Below are positions 14,156 through 20,335 of a DNA stretch of 20,335 bases, in pieces. The stretch lies in the NCBI GenBank assembly GCA_019239785.1, contig JAFAZM010000241.1:1-20335 (forward strand), in the 5' to 3' direction. Made by a program: the position numbers and the translations under genes. Positions within the stretch are counted from its first letter, which is position 1, and each line of letters begins with the position of its first letter. Below the pieces are notes generated by a model. That model ran no database searches. It had not been told where the DNA came from and saw only the letters and a program-made list of their open reading frames with translations. This DNA comes from Sphingomonadaceae bacterium (GTDB lineage: Bacteria > Pseudomonadota > Alphaproteobacteria > Sphingomonadales > Sphingomonadaceae).

Positions 14156-15217
14156 ATGGCCACCGCGATCGCGGCCATCGATGAATCGACAGGGATCCAT
14201 GGATCCCTGAACGACGACGCCCGCGCGATCGGGGGCGCGACCTTCGACGCGATCTTCTTCTGGGGGGCGCCGCTGGTGGCGCTTGCGTTCGTCTGCCTCT
14301 GGTCGAGCTTCGCGATCCTGCTGCCCGAGCAGGTCGGCCATGGCGCCGTTTCGCTGCTCGCCGGCGCCGTCGGAGTGCTCACCTTCGCCCATCTGATCGC
14401 GGTCGTGCCGCGCGCCTATTTCAATCGGGAGGTGTTCGCCGATCACCGCGCGAGGCTCACGATCGCCCCGCTCCTCCTCGTCGCCGGTTTCCTGATCTCG
14501 CCCGCCTTGCTGGTACTCGGCGGGCTGACCGCGGTGTTCTGGGACGTCCACCATACGGCGATGCAGAATTTCGGCCTCGGCCGCATCTACGACATGAAGG
14601 CGGGCAACAATGCGCTGACCCTCCGCCGCACGGACCTCGTCCTCAACTGGGGGCTCTATGTCGGGCCGCTCGCCGCCGGCGCCTCCTTGCTGTCCCATTT
14701 CGCGGGCTTCGGCCAGCTCCGCACGATCGATCTGGCCGCGCTCGCCGAAACGCCGGGCGTGCTCCAGCACCATGCCGGCCTGATCCGCGACCTCGCCATC
14801 GCGGCCTGGCTCGCCGTCGGCGCCGGCGCCCTCCTCGCCTATCGCCTGGCGATGCGGCGCGGCTACCGCCTGCCGGCGCACAAGGCGGCGCTCATCGCCT
14901 CGACCGGCTTCGTCTCGATCGCGGCCTGGGGCTTCACCCCGCCCTTCATGGCCTTCGCGATCGTCAACCTGTTTCACGCGATGCAATATTTCGCGATCGT
15001 CTGGCTGAAGGAGGGCGGCCGGATCACCGCCAGGCTGCGCCTCGCGCCGGGCCGCCGCATCGCTCTGCCCTTCTTCCTCGCGCTCTGCGGCCTGTTCGGC
15101 CTCGCTTATTTCGCGGCCAATTCGTTCAAGCTCTTCCTGGCCCCCTTCATCGCCTGCTCGCTGCTCCACTTCTGGTACGACAGCTTCGTCTGGTCCGTGC
15201 GGAAGAAGCAGGTTTGA
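14156..15217 (+). CDS. Histidine-rich polytopic membrane protein, unknown function
   Basis: The ATG at 14156 follows GGGAG by 5 bases and gives 353 residues. About eight hydrophobic segments are apparent, for example near residues 30-55, 62-82, 100-128, 158-175, 216-236, 244-262, 302-322 and 325-345. Conserved-looking His/aromatic clusters lie at helix ends: FWDVHHTAMQNFGLGRIYD (about 126-144), FAIVNLFHAMQYFAIVWLKEGG (about 266-287) and LLHFWYDSFVW near the C-terminus. These could bind a metal or heme. The H-x-x-x-Q-x-F/Y-G type pattern recurs in uncharacterised bacterial membrane proteins. I cannot name the family; Brp/Blh-type carotenoid oxygenase was considered but not shown. It is divergent from the ATP-grasp gene and convergent with folP. 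Confidence 0.8.
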   Translation: MATAIAAIDESTGIHGSLNDDARAIGGATFDAIFFWGAPLVALAFVCLWSSFAILLPEQVGHGAVSLLAGAVGVLTFAHLIAVVPRAYFNREVFADHRARLTIAPLLLVAGFLISPALLVLGGLTAVFWDVHHTAMQNFGLGRIYDMKAGNNALTLRRTDLVLNWGLYVGPLAAGASLLSHFAGFGQLRTIDLAALAETPGVLQHHAGLIRDLAIAAWLAVGAGALLAYRLAMRRGYRLPAHKAALIASTGFVSIAAWGFTPPFMAFAIVNLFHAMQYFAIVWLKEGGRITARLRLAPGRRIALPFFLALCGLFGLAYFAANSFKLFLAPFIACSLLHFWYDSFVWSVRKKQV

Positions 15218-15225
15218 CGCCCCCA

Positions 15226-15248
15226 ATCCTCCCCGGGACGGGGAGGAT
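15226..15248. terminator. Bidirectional terminator-like hairpin between convergent genes
   Basis: ATCCTCCCC (15226-15234) and GGGGAGGAT (15240-15248) form a perfect 9-bp stem with a five-base loop, in the 35-bp gap between the plus-strand membrane-protein gene and minus-strand folP. It has no T tract. The arms match the terminal motif of the repeats flanking the DUF559 gene, so it may be a minimal member of that family. Confidence 0.55.
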
Positions 15249-15252
15249 CTGA

Positions 15253-16308
15253 TCAAACAGGCGTCAGTGCCGAATCCCTGAGCCCGCGCCACACCCGCAG
15301 CGCCTGCAGCGTCTCCGGCACGTCATGCACGCGGAGCAATTGCACGCCCTGCTCCGCGCCCTTCAGCGCCAGCGCGAGGGAGCCGCCAAGCCGTTCTCCG
15401 ACCGGCGCCTCGTTCGAGAGCGCGCCGATCGTGCGCTTGCGGCTGGCGCCGAGCATGATCGGGCAGCCGAGGCCGTGCAGTAGAGCGAGGCCGTTCATCA
15501 GCTGGAGATTGTGCTGGACGTTCTTGCCGAAGCCGAAGCCCGGATCGACGACGATCCGTTCGCGCGCGATCCCGGCCGCGACCGCCGCCTCGATCCGCGC
15601 CTCCAGCCAGTCATAGACTTCGAGCAGCACCGGCCGTTTGTAGCGGGGATCGTCCTGCATGGTGGCTGGATCGCCCTTGTGGTGCATCAGCACGATCAGG
15701 CAGCCGGCCGTCGCGACCACCTCCGCAGCGCGCGGATCCCAGGTCAAGGCCGAGACGTCGTTGACCATCGCCGCCCCCGCCGCCAGCGCCGGCGCCATCA
15801 CCGCCGCCTTGCGGGTGTCGACCGAGACCGCGGTGCCGGCCGCGGCGAGGCGTTTGATCACCGGCAGCACCCGCTCGGTCTCGTCGCCTTCCCAGACCGG
15901 CTTCGAGCCCGGGCGCGTGGATTCGCCGCCGACATCGACCAAAGCCGCGCCCGCGGCCGCCATCCTGTGGCCCGCCTCGATCGCCGTTTCCGGATCAGAG
16001 AATTGGCCGCCGTCGGAGAAGCTGTCGGGGGTGACGTTGATGATGCCGGCGACCTGGGGCTGATCGAGCCGGACGACGCGTTCCCCGAGCTGGAGCGGTG
16101 GACGGGGGGAAGTGAGCCTGGCCCAGATCGCCCTGCTCTCGTCATCGAGCCTGTCCTCGATGCCCTGGACCGGGACCAACTCCGTGCCTTCGGGCCCGAT
16201 CAGCTCGACCGCGCCGAACCATTGCAGCCCGCCGGCAAGCCGCGCGACCTTGCCGTCATGGCCGAACGGCGCATCCACGAAGCCGGTGGGGCGGAGATAG
16301 GTTCGCAC
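15253..16308 (-). CDS. folP: Dihydropteroate synthase
   Basis: It condenses 6-hydroxymethyl-dihydropterin pyrophosphate with p-aminobenzoate in folate synthesis; this is the sulfonamide target. All core motifs are present: GIINVTPDSFSDGG, DVGGESTRPGS, VSVDTRKA, VNDVSAL, DPGFGFGKN, LGASRKR and RVHDV. At 351 residues it is longer than the ~280-residue typical form because of an N-terminal extension of ~80 residues before the PQVAGIINVTP strand. I prefer the GTG at 16306-16308 (product beginning MRTYLRPTGF), because GGGAG lies 9 bases upstream. A TTG at 16315-16317 is also in frame but directly abuts that GGGAG. The ribosome binding site lies just beyond the arm of a palindromic repeat that ends at 16323. 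Confidence 0.95.
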   Translation of the reverse strand: MRTYLRPTGFVDAPFGHDGKVARLAGGLQWFGAVELIGPEGTELVPVQGIEDRLDDESRAIWARLTSPRPPLQLGERVVRLDQPQVAGIINVTPDSFSDGGQFSDPETAIEAGHRMAAAGAALVDVGGESTRPGSKPVWEGDETERVLPVIKRLAAAGTAVSVDTRKAAVMAPALAAGAAMVNDVSALTWDPRAAEVVATAGCLIVLMHHKGDPATMQDDPRYKRPVLLEVYDWLEARIEAAVAAGIARERIVVDPGFGFGKNVQHNLQLMNGLALLHGLGCPIMLGASRKRTIGALSNEAPVGERLGGSLALALKGAEQGVQLLRVHDVPETLQALRVWRGLRDSALTPV

Positions 16309-16322
16309 TGTCAGCAACTCCC

Positions 16323-16514
16323 GTCATTCCCGCGAAAGCGGGAGCCGTAGACGACCGTTAGGTCAATCCCGCTTCTCTGTTTCCTTCTCTGCGCTCTCTG
16401 CGTCTCTGCTCGGAAAAAAAGAAGGGGTTCGCGCAGAGGCGCGGAGGACCGCAGAGACGCGGAGAAGGAAAGAGGGAGAAGGGCAAGCGGGATTGCCGCT
16501 TTCGCGGGAATGAC
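16323..16514. repeat. Nested inverted repeat with dRS3-like ends
   Basis: The outer arms at 16323-16341 and 16496-16514 are 19-bp exact inverted copies (GTCATTCCCGCGAAAGCGG), each close to the ATTCCC-N8-GGGAAT-type repeat known as dRS3 in Neisseria and common elsewhere in Proteobacteria. Next inside, CAATCCCGCTT (16364-16374) pairs with AAGCGGGATTG (16485-16495), and GCGTCTCTGC (16400-16409) pairs with GCAGAGACGC (16451-16460). It fills the 209-bp gap between ccrM and folP, and no gene was seen in it. The sequence around the inner stem resembles the widespread CTCTGCGTCTCTGCG-type bacterial repeat. Confidence 0.85.
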
Positions 16515-16517
16515 GGT

Positions 16518-17660
16518 TCAGGTGGCGGCCGCCGCGAGATAGGCCTGCCGCAGCGCGTCCAGCGGCACCAGCGCGCCCTCCTTCTCCACATGCCAGAAGG
16601 TCCAGCCGTTGCAGGCCGGCGCGCCCTGGGCGGCGGCGCCCATCTTGTGGATCGAGCCCTGGCTGTCGCCGAGCTCGACCGAGGCGTCGGCGAGGACGCG
16701 GACGCTCCAGCGGCGCTTGGCGTCGGTCAGCAACGTGCCGGGCGCGACGATGCCGCTTTCGACCAAGGTGCCGAAGGGAAGCTTGGGCTGGCTGGCCCGG
16801 GAGGCCATCACCTTCATCGCGCTTTCGTCCAGCGCCAGGGTGGACTCGATCCGCGCGCGGGCGACGTCGACATAGCGCTTCTCGCGCTCGATCCCGATCC
16901 AGCGGCGGCCGAGCCGCCGCGCCACCGCGCCGGTCGTGCCGGTGCCGAAGAAGGGATCGAGCACGACGTCGCCCTTGTTGGTGCAGGCGAGCAGCACCCG
17001 GTAGAGCAGGGCCTCGGGCTTCTGGGTGGGGTGCGCCTTGACGCCGTCCGACTTCACCCGCTCGCCGCCGGCGCAGATCGGGATCGTCCAGTCGGAGCGC
17101 ATCTGCAATTCGTCGTTCAGCGCCTTCATCGCGCGATAGTTGAAGGTGTAGCGGCTGTCCTCGCTGCGGCTCGCCCAGATCAATGTCTCGTGCGCATTGG
17201 TGAAGCGGGTGCCCCGGAAGTTCGGCATCGGGTTCGCCTTGCGCCAGATGATGTCGTTGAGGATCCAATAGCCCTCGTCCTGCAGCGCGGCGCCGACCCG
17301 GAAGATGTTGTGGTAGGAGCCGATCACCCAAAGCGTGCCGTTCGGCTTCAGGATGCGGCGCGCCTCCTTGAGCCAGGCGCGGGTGAACTCGTCATAGGCC
17401 TGGAAGGTGTCGAACTTGTCCCACGCGTCGGTGACCGCGTCGACGAGCCCGCCCTCCGGCCGGAACAGGTCGCCGCCCAGCTGGAGATTGTAGGGCGGAT
17501 CGGCGAAGATCATGTCGATGCACGCGTCGGGCAGGCCGGCCATGGCGGCGACGCAATCCTGGCGGAGGATCTGGTCGAGCGGCAGCTCGGGCCCAGGCGC
17601 GGACGGTGCCGCGCTCCGCTTCGGCCTCAATACCTCGGCAACGCGCCCCATCACGCTCAT
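16518..17660 (-). CDS. ccrM: CcrM-type adenine-N6 DNA methyltransferase (GANTC)
   Basis: The 380-residue protein is a beta-class methyltransferase: the catalytic motif DPPYNL (54-59) comes before the S-adenosylmethionine motif DPFFGTGTTGAVARRLGRRWIGIE. The C-terminal ~90 residues, with LVESGIVAPGTLLTDAKRRW and NGWTFWHVE, match the RAMA-type extension characteristic of CcrM, the cell-cycle-regulated enzyme that methylates adenine in GANTC after replication. No cognate restriction gene is nearby, as expected for a solitary chromosomal methyltransferase. The ATG at 17660 is chosen; another ATG at 17651 is in frame. Upstream rnhB on the same strand is a neighbour also seen in Caulobacter and rhizobia (known from memory). 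The 292-bp control region holds a CtrA-like box and five GANTC sites. Confidence 0.95.
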   Translation of the reverse strand: MSVMGRVAEVLRPKRSAAPSAPGPELPLDQILRQDCVAAMAGLPDACIDMIFADPPYNLQLGGDLFRPEGGLVDAVTDAWDKFDTFQAYDEFTRAWLKEARRILKPNGTLWVIGSYHNIFRVGAALQDEGYWILNDIIWRKANPMPNFRGTRFTNAHETLIWASRSEDSRYTFNYRAMKALNDELQMRSDWTIPICAGGERVKSDGVKAHPTQKPEALLYRVLLACTNKGDVVLDPFFGTGTTGAVARRLGRRWIGIEREKRYVDVARARIESTLALDESAMKVMASRASQPKLPFGTLVESGIVAPGTLLTDAKRRWSVRVLADASVELGDSQGSIHKMGAAAQGAPACNGWTFWHVEKEGALVPLDALRQAYLAAAAT

Positions 17661-17693
17661 TCGTTCCGCCCCCGGCTATTGGTCGCTTATGCT

Positions 17694-17845
17694 GAGTCAG
17701 CCGGACTCATCGGTCAAGATCAGCCACTTGCACGATATGGTTAACAGGCCGTTGAGCAGATGTGGAACGAAAGGAGTCTCCGCTACATCTGGTAGGCGGG
17801 AGCGCAGTTCAGACTCAATCTGAAGTGGTGTGGCGCGAAAGACTC
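17694..17845. promoter_or_regulatory. Cluster of five GANTC methylation sites upstream of ccrM
   Basis: Sites are GAGTC 17694-17698, GACTC 17704-17708, GAGTC 17774-17778, GACTC 17812-17816 and GACTC 17841-17845. The first two are separated by only five bases and lie 34-48 bp before the ccrM start, where in Caulobacter the ccrM leader carries two GANTC sites that mediate methylation feedback. A random 152-bp stretch would be expected to hold about 0.6 sites. Function here is inferred. Confidence 0.7.
17741..17755 (-). promoter_or_regulatory. CtrA-like box in the ccrM promoter region
   Basis: TTAA-N7-TTGA (TTAACAGGCCGTTGA on the plus strand) differs by one base from the TTAA-N7-TTAA consensus of the CtrA cell-cycle regulator. 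It lies about 80 bp upstream of the ccrM start, a distance suited to a promoter -35 region. CtrA is known to activate ccrM in Caulobacter. The box by itself is a weak motif, but the context strengthens it. Confidence 0.55.
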
Positions 17846-17952
17846 AGGCCGCCGGGGATCGCGCGGCGACGCCGCCGCAGCCGAATGACGGATCACCCGC
17901 CAGTTATGGATAGGGCCGCCGGGCAATCCGCCTCTTCGGGCGCGAAAATTCT

Positions 17953-18555
17953 CTAAAGCCCCAGCACCAGCTGCCGCACCGGCCCGAAGCTGCGGCGGTG
18001 GAGCGGGGTCGGGCCGAGCTCGCGCAGCGCCCGCTGATGCTCCGGCGTCGGATAGCCCATGTTCCGTTCCCAACCGTAGCCGGGGTGCGTGCGGGCATGG
18101 TCCTTCATGATCCGGTCGCGGGTGACCTTGGCGACGATGGAGGCGGCGGCGATCGAGCGGCATTTGGCGTCGCCGTCGACGATCGCGAGCGACGGCCGCT
18201 GCCAGCGCGGGCAGCGATTGCCGTCGACCAGCACCATCGCCGGGTCGAGCCCGAGCGCATCGACCGCCCGGCTCATCGCAAGCATCCGCGCCCAATAGAT
18301 GTTGAGGCTGTCGATCTCCTCGACGCTGGCCATGCCGACGCCGATCACCGCCACCTTGTAGAGCCTGGCGCAGATCGCCTCGCGCGCGGCGACGGGGAGG
18401 ACCTTGCTGTCGTCGATCCCGCGCGGGAATCTGTTGCGGTCGAGGATCACCGCGGCGGCGACCACCGGGCCGGCCAAAGGCGCGCAGCCAGCCTCGTCCA
18501 CCCCCGCGACGGGATCGGGGTGCACCTTTTCGATCTTGAAGCAGGGACGGGCCAT
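17953..18555 (-). CDS. rnhB: Ribonuclease HII
   Basis: The 200-residue enzyme cleaves RNA in RNA-DNA hybrids and single ribonucleotides in DNA. Core features are VAGVDEAG with D20 and E21 (first two of the four acidic ligands), APLAGPVVAAAVIL, DSKVL, VDGNRCP with a third acid, AIVDGDAKCRSIAAASIVAKVTRD with the fourth, and HPGYGWERNMGYPTPEH. Where most bacterial family members have GRG after DE(A/V), this protein has Gly-Cys-Ala at 23-25; the Arg-Gly pair contributes to recognition of the ribonucleotide in characterised enzymes, so the change is notable. Otherwise it looks intact. No clear Shine-Dalgarno precedes the ATG at 18555. It is on the same strand as ccrM, but 292 bp of regulatory sequence lie between. 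Confidence 0.93.
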   Translation of the reverse strand: MARPCFKIEKVHPDPVAGVDEAGCAPLAGPVVAAAVILDRNRFPRGIDDSKVLPVAAREAICARLYKVAVIGVGMASVEEIDSLNIYWARMLAMSRAVDALGLDPAMVLVDGNRCPRWQRPSLAIVDGDAKCRSIAAASIVAKVTRDRIMKDHARTHPGYGWERNMGYPTPEHQRALRELGPTPLHRRSFGPVRQLVLGL

Positions 18556-18658
18556 GTGGGGGGGCAGCGTAGGAATCCGGACGCCGTCATTCCAGCGAAA
18601 GTTACGGTCGCGGCGTGCTTTCCTGTGGATTAGCTATAGGTTGGTGATCTCGGACCCG

Positions 18659-19396
18659 TCAAAGGCATGAGCTTCCTTTCCAAATGTCATCATAAGCCTG
18701 CAATTTGAGTTCCGCTGTTTGAGGGTCGAGCATCGTTAGGGTTGCGGGGGAGCGCTTGGCCAGATCCTTGAGAGACTGGGTCAGTACCCAAACGTAGGTC
18801 TGATCTACGAGGATCAACCGATCATGGAGCGATCTAGCGGGAGCAAGACGCGCATCAACGGGTCGACTCGGTCCGTATTGTCGGCGCCAAGCGGCGATCA
18901 TAGGCTTCAATGTTGGCCGCACCGTCGCGATGTCAGATAGGAGCCTAATATCGAGATTTTCGGACGCTAAAATTACCACATCCGAAAGAACCGTTTCATC
19001 CATGTATGGGTCAATGATAAAAAGTTCCGATTTAGCGCTTTTGATCAGGTCGCTGATGGCCCGGATAGCATCATAAGCATTGCCAACCGCGATGAAAGTA
19101 CCCTTGGCGATACCGGGGGCAGACAATTCCGCGCGAGCCAATGCTTTGAATAATATACTTTGAATTTCGTGAGCCGCTTCTCTACGACTACTTTCGAGTG
19201 AACCCATAAGGCCCCTGATTGACTTTTCAAGAGCGGCAATGACCTGCTTGTTTTCTGAGGATTCGATGACCGCCTCCAGGCGGCCGAGCCACTGATGGGT
19301 CTTTCGTGGTAAGTTGTTCGGGCGTCCCGCTTCGACTAAGCGTGGCATTTGCTCGACAAGCATCTGAAGATGAAGGTATTTTTCTTCCTCATTCAT
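18659..19396 (-). CDS. PLD-like domain protein of unknown function in a low-GC island
   Basis: The 245-residue protein starts MNEEEKYLHLQMLVEQMPRL; the ATG at 19396 is preceded by AGGA at a spacing of 10. Residues 1-95 look helical and charged, possibly coiled. Residues ~96-240 have the look of a phospholipase D-like fold: a strand ELFIIDPYMDETVL (124-137), then RLLSDI, and a single H-x-R-x4-D motif (H191, R193, D198) in place of the classical HKD, so activity is uncertain. Such domains occur in nucleases, lipid enzymes and several accessory or defence proteins. The base composition is clearly lower in GC than the neighbours, which suggests horizontal transfer. No partner gene adjoins it. Calling it a defence protein would be speculative. 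Confidence 0.72.
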   Translation of the reverse strand: MNEEEKYLHLQMLVEQMPRLVEAGRPNNLPRKTHQWLGRLEAVIESSENKQVIAALEKSIRGLMGSLESSRREAAHEIQSILFKALARAELSAPGIAKGTFIAVGNAYDAIRAISDLIKSAKSELFIIDPYMDETVLSDVVILASENLDIRLLSDIATVRPTLKPMIAAWRRQYGPSRPVDARLAPARSLHDRLILVDQTYVWVLTQSLKDLAKRSPATLTMLDPQTAELKLQAYDDIWKGSSCL

Positions 19397-19410
19397 CCCG
19401 CTTTGATCCT

Positions 19411-19443
19411 GTTCTCTCTATATCTACAACTCTATCAGAGAAC
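19411..19443 (-). promoter_or_regulatory. Dyad upstream of the PLD-like gene, candidate operator
   Basis: GTTCTCT (19411-19417) and AGAGAAC (19437-19443) are exact inverted arms. With a few imperfect pairs the symmetry extends inward (GTTCTCTCTATA against TATCAGAGAAC). The dyad lies 15-47 bp before the start codon in an A/T-rich stretch, where a promoter would be expected. Nothing else was recognised in the rest of the 216-bp gap to thiD. Confidence 0.4.
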
Positions 19444-19612
19444 TCTAGGCAGTGGTATGCGCAGCCCCACCATCGGCCAAGTCCCGCAGGCTAGTCCGAC
19501 TCGCCCCTCCTCGCGACAGTGTCCCGGGCCAGCCGTGTGATTTGCTTGGGGGAAAGCCTGCCCCTCCGATGCAAGTAGGGTGAACTTTCGTCCGTTCTCG
19601 TTTCTGTCAGAA

Positions 19613-20335
19613 TCAATCAGGCTCTTCCCACTGGAAGTCCGTCACGAACTGGTGCCCCAACGGGCCGTTGCCCTGGCCGAGGCCGGGGGCCTCGATGATG
19701 GCGATGCGGACGAAGCGGATCGCCTGGATGAAGGCGCGCTCGATCGGGAGGCCGGCACCGAGGCCGCAGGCGAGGGCGCTGGCGAGAGTGCAGCCGGTAC
19801 CGTGGGTGTCGTCGGTGTCGAAGCGCTTGGCCTCGACGTGGCGGAGCGGGCCGCTCGGCGAGAGCAGCCGGTCGACGATCCAATGGCCTTCGGCATGGCC
19901 GCCCTTCGCGACCAGGTGGCAGCCATGGCCAAGCACCGCCTCCTCGCCGCCGAGCGCCTCGAGCTCCGGGATGTTCGGGGTGACCACCGAGGCGAGCCGC
20001 ATCAGCCGGTCGAAGGCGGCGATCGTCGCTTCGTCGGCGAGCGGGGCGCCGCTGGTCGCGACCATCACCGGATCGAAGACGATCGGCACCGCCAGCTGCT
20101 CGAGCCGGCCGGCGACCGCATGGGCGGTTTCGGGCGAGCCGATCATCCCGATCTTCACCGCGTCGACGCCGATGTCGGAGACGACCGAATCGATCTGCGC
20201 GACGACCATCTCTGCCGGGACCGGCATCACCGCCTGCACGCCGAGCGTGTTCTGCGCGGTGATCGCGGTGATCGCGGTCATCGCATGGCCGCCGAGCATG
20301 GTGACGGTCTTGATGTCCGCCTGAATGCCCGCACC
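19613..20335 (-). CDS. thiD: Hydroxymethylpyrimidine/phosphomethylpyrimidine kinase (partial, N-terminus beyond window)
   Basis: The frame is open to the right window edge, where it begins with GAGIQADIKTVTMLGGHAMT, the conserved substrate-binding start minus the first dozen or so residues. It has VVSDIGVDAVKIGMIGS, VFDPVMVATSG, VTPNIPELEAL, VAKGGH and the ribokinase-type anion hole DDTHGTGCTLASALACGLG with its conserved Cys. ThiD phosphorylates hydroxymethylpyrimidine twice in thiamine pyrophosphate synthesis. The usual Lys of VMVAKSG is Thr here. Stop TGA is at 19613-19615. Its start and upstream region lie outside the window, so any thiamine riboswitch cannot be judged. It is separated from the low-GC PLD-like gene by 216 bp. 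Confidence 0.95.
   Translation of the reverse strand, partial: GAGIQADIKTVTMLGGHAMTAITAITAQNTLGVQAVMPVPAEMVVAQIDSVVSDIGVDAVKIGMIGSPETAHAVAGRLEQLAVPIVFDPVMVATSGAPLADEATIAAFDRLMRLASVVTPNIPELEALGGEEAVLGHGCHLVAKGGHAEGHWIVDRLLSPSGPLRHVEAKRFDTDDTHGTGCTLASALACGLGAGLPIERAFIQAIRFVRIAIIEAPGLGQGNGPLGHQFVTDFQWEEPD

Noticed and set aside
14156..15217. Assignment as a Brp/Blh beta-carotene dioxygenase
   Set aside because: The His-rich helices are suggestive, but I could not match the family's motif order, so it is left unnamed.
14123..15292. 389-codon minus-strand frame opposite the membrane protein
   Set aside because: The product is highly charged with no domain, while the plus strand encodes coherent membrane helices and has a good ribosome binding site.
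19397..19612. Possible tRNA or att-site remnant between the PLD-like gene and thiD
   Set aside because: I looked on both strands for a T-arm and acceptor pairing and found no convincing cloverleaf or direct repeat.

Overview
The window is a chromosomal segment of a high-GC alphaproteobacterium, most probably a member of the Sphingomonadales. The case rests on several things: a split three-subunit proton-translocating transhydrogenase (alpha-1, alpha-2, beta) behind an alphaproteobacterial aa3-type cytochrome oxidase subunit IV; a CcrM-type GANTC methyltransferase gene next to rnhB; and very high-GC coding sequence with abundant palindromic intergenic repeats. No rRNA, tRNA, CRISPR array, transposase or phage gene was seen.

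Layout. 1-4937 (minus strand) is an energy and redox operon running from the small oxidase subunit through pntAA, pntAB and pntB to a membrane protein cut by the left window edge. Between pntAA and pntAB it carries a DUF559 (Vsr-like) endonuclease gene sandwiched between two copies of a palindromic repeat, plus two small lipoprotein genes. 5080-9172 (plus strand) holds a Tat-exported FAD amine oxidase, a complete sigma-54 activator with a receiver domain, and a short-chain dehydrogenase. 9267-10868 (plus) is a YcbB-like L,D-transpeptidase whose 3' end overlaps by 121 bp the convergent gene for an exported alpha/beta hydrolase (10748-11827, minus). 12107-14049 (minus) is a tightly coupled RimK-like ATP-grasp and luciferase-like flavin monooxygenase pair, separated from the hydrolase by a 213-bp inverted-repeat element. 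A His-rich polytopic membrane protein (14156-15217, plus) is divergent from the ATP-grasp gene. Then on the minus strand come folP, a nested-palindrome repeat, ccrM with a CtrA-like and GANTC-rich control region, and rnhB. A low-GC island with a PLD-like protein (18659-19396) follows, and the window ends inside thiD.

How the genes may work together. The oxidase subunit and transhydrogenase fit a respiratory and NADPH supply operon. The ccrM control region is laid out like a cell-cycle switch: a CtrA-like box plus five GANTC sites within 152 bp, consistent with feedback by the gene's own product. The ATP-grasp, flavin monooxygenase and hydrolase genes could form a small-molecule ligation, oxidation and hydrolysis pathway, but no substrate can be read from the sequence.

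The two strongest candidates for something undescribed are the DUF559 gene bracketed by 62-bp direct repeats with compensatory hairpin changes, where repeats and gene look like one mobile unit, and the ATP-grasp/LLM monooxygenase cassette. The low-GC PLD-like gene with its own dyad is a third, weaker candidate for an accessory function.
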